NCBI GenBank assembly: GCA_958299035.1 | Contig: CATQJL010000001.1 | Coordinates: 48,486,461 to 48,550,460 of the forward strand | From: Cylicocyclus nassatus | Taxonomy: Eukaryota; Nematoda; Chromadorea; Rhabditida; Strongylidae | Length of the DNA stretch: 64,000 nt | Reading direction: 5' to 3' | Part shown: positions 34,490-46,947 of the stretch, piece by piece | Numbering within the stretch: the stretch's first letter is position 1 | Layout of the letters: the number at the start of each line of letters is the position of its first letter | Notes under the pieces: model-generated | Told to the model about the DNA's origin: nothing | What the model saw: only the letters and a program-made list of their open reading frames with translations | Database searches by the model: none | Program-made: the position numbers and the translations under genes

Positions 34490-34732
34490 TAGGGGTTGGG
34501 ACAGGTTGCTTATAAGCAAGCTGGATATCGTTTTTTTATAGACAAAAAGCAAAGGAGATATCGTTTTTGAGACAGAAAAGACACAAATCCTATTAAGTTT
34601 TTTAATTGAATTTCGTTTTTTAAAGGACTTTTAAGGTGTAGGGTTCAGATTGAAGGGTACATCATGAAATTTTGCGAAAGTGAAGGGGGGACTTCGTCTT
34701 TTGCATTTTCGGAAAGCTCGCGCTGAGCCCTG
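34490..34732. mobile_element. hAT MITE, CAGGGCYCGGCAC family, 243 bp
   Basis: Starts TAGGGGTTGGGACAGGTTGC, ends GCGCTGAGCCCTG. Flanks TACCGAAG and TACCAAAT agree at 6 of 8. It shares AGCAAGCTGGATATCGTTTT and the right-end segment ACTTCGTCTTTTGCATTTTC with other copies, in the same orientation as 16,755 and 32,543. Confidence 0.7.
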
Positions 34733-35969
34733 TACCAAATTCAGTTTATGTTTTTTTTCTGCACTTGTGGCCGTGATTTTCAGTATCACTACTTGTATGC
34801 ATCTAACTAAGTAATACCGATTCTATTCTCAATTTTGCCAAAGATTTTCTTCGTAGTTGTTGTAGTAAGCTAGATGACGAGCAACTGTATGATTAGAGGT
34901 TTAAAATCCTACTTAACGGCAAAAGAGGCTATTTCAGATTCTGAATGGTGCATTTTGATGTTTTATAAAGCGTGTTCCAAAGTTTCTACCGTAGTGTATC
35001 TCTGCTCTTTTTGTCACAAAACTTATCCACCAAACTTTTGTATTACAGTATCCTAATGAGAATAGCAAATAATGGAGAGCGCGAATGAGTGAGGCATTCA
35101 AGCAGGGGTAATTTGCAGTACGAAAAAAAAGTTAATTTCCATTGCAAACAAAGAGATTTCAACTCATTTTCTAGTGGTTACATAATTGCACTAAGGTGCA
35201 AAGTAAGTGTTTGGACGCATTTGCAACTCGGTTAATTTTAAAAACAATTCTCACAGACTTTAAACATTACTTTGACTATAAGAGCATTAAACTCAGATTT
35301 AGTCTTGAGTGACGATTATTCATATCTATTGCATCCAAAATTATTGAGCAGTCCGGAGAAGGGGCAAAATTAGTGAACGCTTCTTTCAAGGTAAGGAAAG
35401 GAACGGAACGGATTCTCCAGTTTCTAACTATTTCCATAGCTGTCAAAAATACTGTGTTATAATTATCGTTATTATTACATCATAACAGTACCATTCTATG
35501 CACGCCTTGGGCATTCTAAACAACAAGGATATTATACCCACTCGATACAAATTTGGCCGTCAGGTCAGAATTTAGGATTTATATCTGCAGACAGACATAA
35601 ATCTTACCCTATTGACGTATTCCAGAACACATATGCATCTTTTCAAAATCGAAAGGCATTCCGTGAACATAAATTACATTTTTAGCCGGATTTGGAAAAG
35701 AGCGAAAAGCAAAACTTTTGAAAAATCAACAAGTATAACAATTTAGTTAGCCTCGCTCAAGTGTAAGGTACAGCAATCAGTCACACATTTCCCGGAACAA
35801 TAAATCCTAGAACTCTCCACGCGATCTAGCGCATACTACAAGATTGGCGTTGGCTACAAACAAATCTGAAAAGAGGAAGATTATACTGAGCTACCTCAAA
35901 TTAAGTTTGCACTGATTAAATGTTTAAACCGTACCACGAAAACGAACTGTGAAAATTCAGGTTTCTTAG
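34733..35969. other. No supported feature
   Basis: AT-rich DNA with one 60-codon frame and no recognisable motif or repeat. Confidence 0.4.
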
Positions 35970-36176
35970 AGGCACCGTCCATCCAGATTCTCGATTTCCA
36001 GGTTTTTGTTGTTTTAGGGCCTTCTCATTTCCCTGATTCCGATTATGAAGTCGAGAATCCGCGAAAAACCTGAAAGTCTACGTCACGGAAGACCTGCAGA
36101 CCGGTTCAGATAGGGAGCCCTACTATCATAAGCTGCCAAAAGCTCAAGGCCCTCAACTTGGGATGGACGGTGCCTT
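35970..36176. mobile_element. Short inverted-repeat element, AGGCACCGTCCATCC ends
   Basis: AGGCACCGTCCATCC at 35,970 is mirrored by GGATGGACGGTGCCTT ending at 36,176. A second internal inverted pair (TTCTCGATTTCCAGG with the downstream GAGAATCCGCGAAAAACCTG region) is looser. The 207-bp size fits a MITE. No clear target duplication. Confidence 0.5.
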
Positions 36177-38146
36177 CAAGTCGTAGGCACTAGAAAATGT
36201 ATTTTTAAAGAAAGCAGAAGCATTTAGGACTATTGACTATTCTTGAAGGATCCTTTACCTTTCGGTCAGCGCATTCTGAGCCAGTAAGTTACTGCTACAA
36301 GAATTCCACTTCAATGCTTGGCTATAGCTCGGCATAGTGAAAATTCAGCTAAAATTGTCAAGAGTTTAGTAAATTCTCTAAATACAAGATCTTGCATAGT
36401 ACAAAGTCTCAAGATGTCACAGCTCAAAGGCAGCGGTATACGTAGGATCCGTGCACAGTGTAGCGGATGTTTTATCGCTAATAACCCTTTTTGTCTTGAG
36501 TTTTGACTTTTAGATAATGCATTGTAAGGCTGGCCCTAGATTCAAGTGCTAAATGAACCGCCTCCCTCTTCATCAGTGTGAAATACGATAAGCAAGACAT
36601 TCCTGAACCGATGAGAGCATAATGTATAAGTAAGGTTCATAGCAATCTGTCTCACGACAACCGGTATAATATACAATAACACTCTCAGAATGTGAAAAAT
36701 TCCTGGGAATTCTGCGGAATTCCCGGAAAGTTTGTACATCCTGAGAGTGGCATTGTACATATTGAGGAAACTTTCAAACTTCAAACAGGGCGTATTTGCC
36801 TTCCCTGGCTGGGTGTATGTCAAGCGGCGCAATCTTCCTTGCCAGATGGATACCCATTAACGTTTTTTAGGGTTTGATAGCCTTATAGCTGCCTTTCAGA
36901 TTTCTGAAGATATACGCAAATCGTTGCCGACGTTGTTTAACCTTATATCTTGAAACAGATGGAAACAGAAAATATAAAGTGTTAAAGGACTGAAATTCTT
37001 GATAAATTAACTTACGACAATTTCGTGAATATTTCGATCAATTTTACACCAAAGCAGTCAAACTTAGCAAGTGCTAGCTTCAGATATTAGTGAGCTAAAG
37101 CACTTTGTTTGGTATCCTGAATGATTTGCAAAGCTCTAAATTGGGCCGATTAATTGGTGACATTTGGGGAAAGCGCACCTCTTGATCTCTCCGCTTTATT
37201 AACACATCACTTTGTCTCAAATGAACTCTCCAGGTTGCAATTCATCACAACTTCCAAGCAACTCAATCCAATTTCAAAATAATTCATTTGAGTAATATCT
37301 TGGAAAAAACACATGGACATACTAGAAACATGATAAATGCAACGCTTGCCCAAAGTTTTCACGAACCTTTATGAAATTGGGCATGAAACGGGCTCACTTC
37401 AGTATAACGGTCCTGCTTTGAGTGTATTCTGACTTATAGACCAATTATTGCATATGAAGTACAGCTTGGAAAAGTTGCGCGTTCAGTATTTTGCTCGGGA
37501 AATAAAGCGCAGCTACAAGAATTTTATGGTTGTGAAGAAACGATTTTTGGAAAACATAATGCTGTTCCAGATGGGATGATCTAGTGGTTAAACAGAGCAA
37601 CATATATAATAGGCAATAGTTACTTTTCTGCAGAAATTGATCTATTCGACAAAAAAATTCTTGAAAGCTTGATTATAGCAAAGCTTAAAGGAAAAAATTT
37701 CGTCGAAGGCGTAACAACTGCATAGCGCAGCCATTCGTCAATCAGCGACCTATAATTTGAGTTGCGGGTGAAGCGTATGCACTATGCAGCTTCGTGAAAT
37801 TAAGTTCGATAGAAGTTTTCTCATAGAGTAACGACATTAAAAGAAGAATGAAGTTCAAAGAAGAAGGCGGATGCAATTTCAGCGTTCTCGTCGCGCACTG
37901 ATGAATGAGGAAAGGGAAAGAAGAGAAGCAGAATGTAGCTCAGTTGTCCCATATTATATCGAGAACGAAGCTCAGAAATGGTTCGGCTAAAAGTTTAAAA
38001 TGCAAAAGCAACGCAGCAAGCAAATGTTCGCGTTTTGTACCTGATCCCACGGAAAGAAAAGTTTGGTAGAAAAATCAAAATCAACTACGTGGATTGGAGG
38101 AGTTAAGCGAGCAAATGATTAGTTAGTAAAATTATGATAGCAAATA
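36177..38146. other. No supported gene
   Basis: The only structure noted is a GGGAATTC-type inverted patch near 36,695-36,730 (TCCTGGGAATTCTGCGGAATTCCCGGA). Frames do not exceed 96 codons. Confidence 0.35.
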
Positions 38147-38776
38147 CAGGTTGTCCCAAAAAGACGTGCAAATTGTTTGATCTGTAATAACTCGCTTACT
38201 TCGAAGTCTCTTGTGGACCTTTAGGCACCATTCTGTAGAACTAGCTTCAACCTAGATTGACAGTATGAAGCGAGATGGAGCGAGCCTCCGATCTTTCTTC
38301 ATTATTGCAATACTCTGAGATATCCACTGTAAGATTACGACAGGAACTTTGAAGACGGTTTTGAACCATTAAGAGTCACATTTTGCTTCAGAAATGAAGC
38401 AAAACAAACCAAAACTCTTTGAGCTATATCAAAACAGCATTAACTGCCCTTCCAAAGCCCTTCAAAAATGTGACTACACCTCCAAAAAAAGCTCAGAAAT
38501 CTTCTAAAAAGTTGCATAATGAATCAGCATGCAGAATTGATGTGCGATTTTCTAAATTTTTTTGTGCATTTTTTTATTAAACGGTCTAATTCACCTTGGT
38601 ACAGTATGCTGAAAGTTCCAGCCGTAATGCTACAGTAACAAAGCGGAATCAAAAATTCGCTCCTTACTGTAAATCTAAGTTGAATCCAGCTTCACAAAGG
38701 TACCTAGAAGACAACAAACATCGAAGCAAGCGATTTATCAAAGATCAAAAAGTATACACATTTTTTAGGACCTCTA
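38147..38776. mobile_element. TA-MITE, family CAGGGTGTCCCAAAA, copy 4
   Basis: Left end CAGGTTGTCCCAAAAAGACG after TA, followed by ATTGTTTGATCTGTAATAAC. Right end TTTTTTAGGACCTCT is diverged. Arms contain TTTAGGCACCATTCTGTAGA and its mirrored match near 38,690. About 630 bp. Confidence 0.65.
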
Positions 38777-40824
38777 TTAGCAAAAACGCGATGTCAAGGC
38801 CAACTACATACTGCTATGCCGTCGGAGTTGCAAGTGAATTGCAAAGTTGGAAGAAATAGAATAAGGATTCCACGAATCATCTAAATAGCTTGAAACAAAA
38901 AAATTATGATAAGAAAAAATTTCTGGGAGAGCCGAAAACGCATAATTCTAACCTATAATAAAATAAAAGTAAATATGAGCAATACGCATCAATATTTGGT
39001 TAAAGGTTGACTGAAGATTAAAGTTTGTTGTGCAATACTTAGTGATAGCATGGAGGAGGTGAAAAAAATGTACAAATGTCTACGCACAGAATTTTACCAA
39101 TTTTTGAAATTGTGAATAAAATCTTGGTAATAAAGCAGGCTTGTTACTGAAAAGCTTAGGCTTTCCAGAGTTGTGTGGAAGATACGGATTTTGACCGCGG
39201 CAGGAAAAAGCATGACACCAAAACTTTTCGTAGGCGCTTGAAAGAAGTCTTTCCATCTGATATATCGCTCCATGGCGATACACAGTTCAAATGTGACGAA
39301 ATAATTTCAGAGCCAGCTAAATTGTAAATTGGAGTCCAGCAACATCGTCTGTGCGGATAAAGGTGTGAATGGAGCACTACAGCGAAACAATGCGATCATT
39401 CATAATTCATGACTCGGGTGAGGCGAAAAGAAACTCATTGTCGAATTCATTGATTCAAGCACTAGTAGATATCAATTTCTTCTTCATATTACGAGTTGTA
39501 ATGCCTTTCACCGGGGAAAATTATTCGCAGAGTGAGAAAAATTTGAAAAATTGCTGCAAACGCTGCAAAACCATCAAAATTCACGGGATGAACATAAAAG
39601 TTTTATTACTTTGTTTGCTTTTATTCAAAAGTGGAAGAAGGAACATTGTGGTACATATAGGATCGAAGGTACGGTTTGAAAATAGATTTCCTCTGTGCTA
39701 TGATTACTCTGAGGAAGAAAAGCTTACGTCCAAAGGCGTCCAGTGAGATGTATGTATTTTGATGGTAATGCTTTTTATATTATACTATGGAGCAATCTTT
39801 GATATATCTTATGAGCTTGAAAGATTTGAAATCATTCCCAATAAGATAACAATTATTCAATTATAATAGATCAAAAAATTTGCCAAAATAACGATATCAT
39901 GGACTAATTAACGGAGATTAGCATTTGATGTGAATATCCGAAACTGGTCCTTTTTGAGCTGCCCTCAAGCTTTATTTTGTGACGCTTCCATTAAAGGCGA
40001 AACTTAATGGTAACTGCGATAAGCTTGAAGATAAAAAAAGTTTGAGACGAAAGACGACCCAAAACTCACTGGCGGAAGCCGCTTTCAAGCAACTGCGTCA
40101 TTGACGTCTTCCGCAGAAGTTCTGTTTGCTTTTCTTAGCTGCTTCGGAATTCCAAATGAACTCGGATTGAACTTCTCTGCTCGCAACAAGAAAGGGTCCG
40201 ATCGGTCGCTGCTTTATTGGACAAGCAAGCGATTTTGCACTCACTTGTGTACCACGAAATCTGTTGGTATCCATTTTCCATAGATGGATGTGGTGCACTT
40301 CACATAGCAACTTTGGGTTCTATTAAATTACATTTAGTTGTTTCTTGAACCAATATTGAAAACTCTTTTTGAACTAATGATAAAATCCGTGAGGGAGTGT
40401 GAGTTTCGCATTATAGTCTGGCCTTGTGCAGAACTGAAGCCGCTCAGTTCTAGCTCACAAGAAAACATTCTCGCTCAAAGTAGCTACAAGTTCTTTCCCA
40501 TTCGAGAGCAATGAACAGTCATTCTAAATTCTTTCGCTTGCCACGCCCGCAACGTGGAATAGGTGAATTTTTCTTCTTCGGAGCGAGAATTGAATGTAGG
40601 ATCCAGGTAAAATTGACCATTAAGGTCCCTCCAGCTTTCAGTCAAAAAAGTTATGAGTATGGGCATATGAGATAGAAAGATGTCGAATAGAGTGCGCCAT
40701 TATCCATCGCGGGCTCATTTGGCGGTTTTAAATAATGTCATTGTGCATTCATTGTCCTATCTAAGAAGTTCATAACTCATCGTACGGAAGCGCTTTTTCG
40801 TAAAAAAAAAAGATTGTTGGCGTA
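38777..40824. other. No supported gene
   Basis: A 125-codon plus frame (39,369-39,746), a 70-codon minus frame (40,098-40,310) and a 60-codon minus frame (40,484-40,666, with DLNGQFYLDPTFNSRSEEE) lack recognisable motifs. The last has protein-like composition and might be retroelement debris. Confidence 0.25.
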
Positions 40825-40998
40825 CTACCCTTTGATTCAACTGGCTTGGCGGGTGGAAGGAGGAGCCTTGTGACCTAACTAAGGCCGCGCAGGCGACGCA
40901 GTCTGCGTTTCTATCGCGCGCGCTCTCGGATCATCATCTAGCCTTAATAGGTCACGGAGCCCCGTTCCAGCCGCCAAGCCACTTGAATCAAAAGGTAG
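40825..40998. mobile_element. Foldback MITE, about 174 bp
   Basis: CTACCCTTTGATTCAACTGG on the left and CCACTTGAATCAAAAGGTAG on the right are near-perfect complements. The inverted similarity continues inward through CTTGGCGG, GGAGCC..GTGACCTA and AAGGC, leaving a GC-rich loop with CGCGCGCG. No coding content. Confidence 0.7.
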
Positions 40999-41449
40999 GT
41001 TTAAGATCTTATAAATTTGTGGAGAATGCAGCTTCTGCTAAAAGATAGTCTCCTTACCAGTTTGAGCCAAATAAAACTATGCAAATGTCTTCGAATAAAT
41101 GCGATATTTTTCTACTTTGCCATTCGAACAGAAGATGGTGCAAAGCTTTGAGTTGCGAAACAGTTTGTAGTTATTTCAGTATAAGCAAGAAAGTTGAACA
41201 AATAAGTCTAAGCAAAACAGATATAGAATGCTCCAAAACGGAAGAGGAAGCAACCAAAAAAGTCGCCAAAATTGCTGGTAGTTGTTACACACGTTTCGAG
41301 TAAAAAAAGTTATGTTTTTTGACAGCACAGGACACCCAAGTAGAACTCCCCACAATCCATGTAATGTTAGTGACAGCAAATCAAGTGCTAGACGCGACGG
41401 CGAGTAGCCAATCAACAAAGGCTTTATGTGGTCAATGTGGTCACTATTA

Positions 41450-41731
41450 CTACGTCTCACACTCATATTTTGCTTCCGGGAACAAGTTGTTACAGTAAAG
41501 AGGAAGAGCATCTGTCTGAGTGCTTTGATTGTCTGCTGGAAAAAGAAGATTTTCTGTAGCTAGCAAGAGAGGTCCATCTAGTTGAAGTGGTCTTTCCAAA
41601 TGACTCCGGTATTGCTCAAAGAGCATTGAACTCTGAGTCCAAATCTGTTTTAATTCTCTGCCAAGCGCCTTTATACGCCGAGTTATTGTTTCTTGAAGCA
41701 AAGAATGGGCACAGAATCTAGGCAAAATCAA
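41450..41731 (-). pseudogene. Possible retroelement gag-like fragment
   Basis: A 93-codon minus-strand frame reads ITRRIKALGRELKQIWTQSS, then YRSHLERPLQLDGPLLLATE, then QSTQTDALPLYCNN. The arginine/lysine-rich helix followed by a short proline/leucine block resembles, to my eye, the start of nematode BEL gag proteins, but this rests on general pattern and not a diagnostic motif. The N-terminus is not preceded by an obvious promoter or LTR. Could equally be an unrelated exon. Confidence 0.3.
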
Positions 41732-43911
41732 CCGTTACGGGCTTTTCAGCGCTCAAGTAGAGCAGTGTTGAGTGCAAGGGCATTAGACAGAGGTTACCTA
41801 CTGTATGAGGTGCTCTGATAATAAATACTGAACCATTTGAGCAACTCTAGACGAACTTTCGAGTTACGCATTCATCAACCCCAAAAATGCTCACAACTCG
41901 GCGTCAAGAAGCGTTTAACAGATAATGAGAATAGCTTGAGAACCATCTTTCATTGCTCTTCAAAGTGGTTTGAGAGTCACATAGAAAGGCCTTCGACTAA
42001 ATGCCTTCCCCCCCCCCCCACCTTGATTCACTATTATATAGCCGGCATCATTTCTTTCTTTAACTAACAGAACAAAGAAACTTTGTAAAAGAAAATTAAA
42101 TTCTCTTCGTAATCAAAAGAAATTTTGAATTTTGAAATGAAATTTTCAGAACAAAGAGCAAATGTTCTGCTTAAGATGTAACCGTTGTCCAAGTGAAAGT
42201 TTTGGAAATAAGCACACAACCTCAGAAGATGTGACATTAAAGTGACGGGGAGAAGCTCTAGAAGAGTTTTTCGCAATCAATTGAAGGAAAATGTGAAAGA
42301 ATCGTTCCTTCAATCGTTTCAAGAATCGTTCGCATCAATGTCTTCCAGATGTCTGAGCACATGGCTGCTGTTAATAAAAAGCAGAATAGAAAGAAAAGGA
42401 TTAATAAAAGTGAGAAAATAAGAATTTGAGGGACGTAAGTGAAGTACTGCAGCTTCCCGCTCGCAATATTTGACTGTTTTCAAAGCAAGAATTCAAAATG
42501 TGGAGCCAAAGTAGGGAGCTGGAATTGCGATTACTTGAAAGCTGGGGAAGATTGATATCGAAACTTAGCTGCTGGAAAAAAGAATGACTTACCGGCTTGG
42601 TTTACATTGCAGTCATTACTCTGATAGATCAGATATAAGGTACAGAAAAATCTAGAACTTACAATCTACTAGCACTCTTTTAAGTAATTTGGCATCCAAT
42701 ACTGATGCTGGCCAGACTATATTGCTAACTAAAGAGATGGAACAAAATGATGTGCAAACCCAAGAGTTCCTCTTTTATAGAAAACCATTCGCGTTCGGCT
42801 TCCTCTGAGCATCGAGGTTCCTCCACGATGTCGCCATTTTTGGCTTCATCTGATTAGCTTCTTCCCGCTTTTGGCAGATCGCAACCATCATCAGCGGGCC
42901 TTGATTCCCATAAAAGTCTCGTTTTTAAACCGACTCACCCCGCAGCTATGACGTACTTTGTCGTTTGCCTCCGTTGATGAAGTCACAATCGGAACCCAAA
43001 AGATTTGGTTCATTTGTTGCGTTCTTTTTTCATGTAAAAAAAAGATGAAGAACCGAGAACCAGAATGCAAGTACGAAGTCATGGCTCATTGCTGCATGCA
43101 TTATCAAGTGAGGAAATCCTTTGCTTCATGCAAAACAATGAATTATTCATCACGTAGATTGGTTACTGTAATCAGGGAAACTCCAAGAATCATTAGTGCT
43201 TGTTTTTTAGTGCAAAAACATTGCAGATCAAATGAAAAATTATGCACTTCAAAGAACAAGTGAAATGTCGGAATTTATTCAAATTTTGCAGCCGAAATTA
43301 AGCTGCCAGTTTATACTATGGTTTCTAATTTCTCAAGAAAGTTGTTGAAAGAATGAGGAACAAATTTACCACTGAAAGTAGGCACCAATGTTCTGCGATT
43401 TTGGATGTACGAGGAGAAAACCTGAGTACGCGTTATCTTCGCATGTACATATGTCTGAAACCTATCGAAAAGCTTTTTCGGAAGTGGAAATTCAAGAAGC
43501 AGATTTCATCGGCATGCAGCAGAAGCATAGCAAGTTGCAACAAAAATCTCATTTACAGAAAGTCGATGTACCGATGTTCAAAAATGGAAGCAAATCCAAG
43601 AGTATTTGAAGCCGCAAACATGGCGTCATATTTTGGAACGCATGAACTTCCTCAAATGTAGCAATTATAGCACAGACAACTTTAGGGCGATTCGGACAAT
43701 GCAACCGATGTAGTTGGTGGAAATAAATACATGTGAAAGTACACATTCTAGCTGCCAAGTAAGCTATCCTTTTTCTTGTTCTTTAGAAATGCAGCGGTTC
43801 TCGCCAGAGCAATTATGTTATTTCCATTTATCTTTTTTGTTTTTGTTATAAAATTTACCCGCAAGGTTACCAATGACTAACATCAAAATTCTGAAGCCTG
43901 CAGTGCATTTA
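41732..43911. other. No confident gene; C-run near 42,007-42,018
   Basis: Plus-strand frames at 43,353-43,661 and 43,388-43,609 overlap; one gives VDVPMFKNGSKSK. A third plus frame across 43,575-43,690 reads QKWKQIQEYLKPQTWRHILE. These may be decayed coding debris. No domain is recognised. Confidence 0.25.
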
Positions 43912-44830
43912 TTAGGTTGGTGCAAAAGGAATGGCCGATTTTCCAAGCCTTTTTTCAGGGCAACTTTTCTCCATCAATTCTTCTTCTTTACAATAAATGT
44001 AGTACACCATCGCGATGCTGTCATGCTCTATCTAACGGTGCTTGAAACGGGCTCTCATCATCATTTCTTGTAAAGTTACTGAGCTTCAAATAACCGCATC
44101 CAAATTCAGAATTTCATTGCATTCACTTTTCCGGCCAGAATTTAAGCGCGTATCAATGGGATTTCTTCGAAAATTTAGCTCTTTTATGTAATAAAAATTG
44201 TCTACATTATGTGTACTTAACTGCATTCTTCGAAGTTATCTAGACTGAGATATTGGCGCCCAAACATGAGTAGCTGTTGCGGTCATTTTATGACCCTTCA
44301 ATCTTCTTCTGAGGAAGTCAGTCGCCGAAGCTTTGCGCAATTCTGTAAGCGTAGGGCTAGGACACTTATTAACAGTTTTTGCAAAAACATCCAGCTGTTC
44401 AGTACGAAGAAAATCAGAAAATTCTATATTCCGGACTTTGAGGCACAGTGAAAAAATGTTGAAAAAGCTGAGAAATTTTCAATTTCAATTTTTCTCTTTT
44501 TCGCAAACTATTTTGTACGAACTCTTTTTATTGCATTTTGTACTACTGGCTTGTGGCTACAAGATAGGCCAATTATCATTTATACTAAAAAACTTTGAAG
44601 GAAGTTATGAATTGTCAAAAACAAGGTTCTAGCAGAAGAACCTTCTTTGTCTTTTAGTCCGTATTTCTCTTCCCTTTTATGGTTTGAGTATAAATAAGTA
44701 TGCGCTGTATTGCGAAAGATTTGCTGCTTCTGATATTCTTTACCGCATTCAGAAATGTGGATTCTTTAGAATGTTAAAGCACGTCAAATTGAGAATTCGC
44801 AAATCGGCTATTCCTTTTGCACCAACCTAA
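43912..44830. mobile_element. Mariner-family element, TTAGGTTGGTGCAAAAG ends, 919 bp
   Basis: Left end TTAGGTTGGTGCAAAAGGAA and right end TTCCTTTTGCACCAACCTAA are complementary over about 30 bp, continuing as TGGCCGATTTT/AATCGGCTA. Both sides are flanked by TA. The terminal sequence matches the known cecropia-type mariner pattern (as in human Hsmar1). The interior is about 380 bp shorter than an autonomous mariner, and I see no D,D34D transposase, so it is a deleted nonautonomous copy. Confidence 0.8.
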
Positions 44831-45007
44831 TATAATTCAAATAAGATGAATGCAAAGGTTCTGCATACTTTTACAGAATTCGATATTCAATACCTTTCCG
44901 ATACCCAGATTTTCCTAAAGAGAGGTCTAAGCAATAGTTTTCACAAAGAAGATAGTGCTGAGCAGGAGCAATCTTTCATATGTTTTACATATGTATACCA
45001 GCTACAT

Positions 45008-45272
45008 CAGTGGTGGTCTCAGGACTTCCTTCTGAAGAGAAGGGGGGGGATCCTTTTTCGAATGAAGGTGTGTGGCGTTAGCCACGCACTCCGAAAAATT
45101 TTTAGGGATGGTTTCTAGAATTTAGAGCCTATAACCCTCAAAAAAATTTACAAGGCTTGTGAATTATGAAGAATTTTGAAAATATCTTACTCTACAAGTC
45201 AATTGCACATTTTCACGAGCTAAGTGACTTTCAGAGTTTTCGCGACCCCCCCCCCCCTCCCCATCGCCACTG
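45008..45272. mobile_element. hAT MITE, CAGTGGCG family, 265 bp
   Basis: Starts CAGTGGTGGTCTCAGGAC and ends CATCGCCACTG. Flanks AGCTACAT (45,000-45,007) and AGCTATAA (45,273-45,280) agree at 6 of 8. It shares with the 27,692 copy the terminal G or C runs and GGCGTTAGCCACGCACTCCG next to AAAAATTTTT. Confidence 0.7.
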
Positions 45273-45275
45273 AGC

Positions 45276-45412
45276 TATAAGCTCCTGCAAGACGAAGGCG
45301 GTTGGTCGAGGTGCGACGTGGATGTGACGCGGCTGTGACGCTGCTGTGACGCAGCCATGTCGCAACCGCGTTGCACATCGAACCGACCGCCTTCGTCTTG
45401 CAGGTGCTTATA
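45276..45412. mobile_element. 137-bp palindromic element with TATAAGC ends
   Basis: TATAAGCTCCTGCAAGACGA is mirrored by TCGTCTTGCAGGTGCTTATA, with similarity continuing through AGGCGGT. The loop carries three tandem GCTGTGACGC-like decamers. It begins within the apparent right target duplication of the 45,008-45,272 hAT MITE, so it either inserted there or the two boundaries overlap by chance. Confidence 0.7.
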
Positions 45413-46261
45413 CACCAAACGTATGCATAGTTCAGCAAAGCCGCAAGAAAACAAAATGGAGCTGCTGACAAATGTAAGGCAATATTTTGTAAAATGGAGT
45501 CATTATAAACAGAGGAATAAAGTATTCTTACAAAGTCTCACGCTCAGACATCCAGAAAATTCGATTCATTAGAACCTTAACTTTTTTCGTGGGAAAAATT
45601 CACATAAGAGACACGAATTTTCTAATGAAAAAGTGAAAAGAAGTAGACAAAAAGACATAAGACAAAGACATAAAAGCGCATGATTTCCCCATCTATTAGA
45701 AAATGTCACACAGGGTACAACTCGGAATATATAATATATTCTTGTAGCTCCAAGAGAACAACTTTTCAAACACATTCCTGATTTTATAGCAATGGGCTTT
45801 TATGAGTATACGGTAAGACAAGATTTCAGTGAACGACCGTAACTGTGCAATGTGATCGAGTTGACTCAATGATTTTTACACCGTCTAGCAATAAGAGTGA
45901 TCAACATCGGTAAAAGAGCGAAATATTGCTATCTATTTTAATGGGACCTGTTGATCTCAAAAACTGTACGATAGCGCGATATTGTAATTGTAATGGCAGA
46001 AATAAGACATACATATTTCAAGTTTTGCTTCTTATTGTTGAAAGATAGTGATTTCTTGTGGAGAGAATGAAGATACTCGTTGATCTAACACTATCATTTC
46101 CATGGTGTACAGTTTCTTGTCACCTATAATATTTTCGGGGAAAAACGCTGACGTACCTTCCTGCTGGATGATTTTTTTGCAGTAAGCTTTTCATACCTGT
46201 TTAACAGAAATGTTGCAGAAATTTCTAATAAACTCTTAATATTATTAATGATATCCTGCTA
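45413..46261. other. No supported feature
   Basis: AT-rich sequence with frames up to 71 codons and no motif. Confidence 0.4.
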
Positions 46262-46549
46262 CAGTCGAATCATTTCGTATGATCATGTGTGTCATTGCAC
46301 ACACTGTCCACCTTTGGCGTCCCCCATCCCGGATTCTAGGAGTAGGTCCTGCTTCAGATGAATGTCTTCGTTGTTTTCTTCATGTTTTCTTTACTTTCTA
46401 GGTACCAATCACCTCACACTGATGCGAGCCATAACAAAAACAAATGTAACAAGTCAGTCTCTTACGTTTCTGCGTTTGTAAATCCAGGATGGGGAAGAAG
46501 ATGGACAATGTGTGCATTAACACACATGATCATATGAGATGATTCGACT
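46262..46549. mobile_element. MITE with AGTCGAATCATYTC ends, 288 bp
   Basis: Left arm AGTCGAATCATTTCGTATGA, TCATGTGTGTCATTGCACAC, CTGTCCA; right arm is the complement (TGGACAATGTGTGCATTAAC, CATGATCATATGAGATGATT, CGACT). Arms are about 65 bp and end around CCCCATCCCGGAT and ATCCAGGATGGGG. TA lies next to both ends. Confidence 0.7.
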
Positions 46550-46947
46550 AAACTTACCGTTTACACAGCGTGAGCGTTTTATTTACGCTATAACATCAGA
46601 GTACTCTTAACGTTTTTGTAAGTAAGTGTTACCATTTGTGGCAAATGAAAAGTCATACGCTTTTCCTCCAATGCTTCTCTTCATTGAATTCATGTGTTTT
46701 GTGAGATTTTTTCACGAAAGTAGGAGTCCAGTAATCAAACTTTGCTGCGTATGTACGCGAGTTTGGAAATCACCTTTGCTTTGAGCATATCTACGTCAAG
46801 ATTCTCTAGTAAGAGTGAAAGAATCATCTTTTCTAGCAGGGCCATTACAAGGTTTCCTTCATAACAAGGATGGATGGAAATAATCCAACCATTTTGATAC
46901 TCCACTAGAGTAAGAAGAAAATGCCGCAAAAGTAATAGAGTTACAGC

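Noticed and set aside
41580..41620. Another copy of the TCGAAGTGG foldback end
   Set aside because: The TTGAAGTGGTCTTTCC match is short and lies within the protein-like minus-strand frame, with no matching partner arm.
43912..44830. Intact mariner transposase
   Set aside because: No long frame or D,D34D motifs are visible, and the element is too short.
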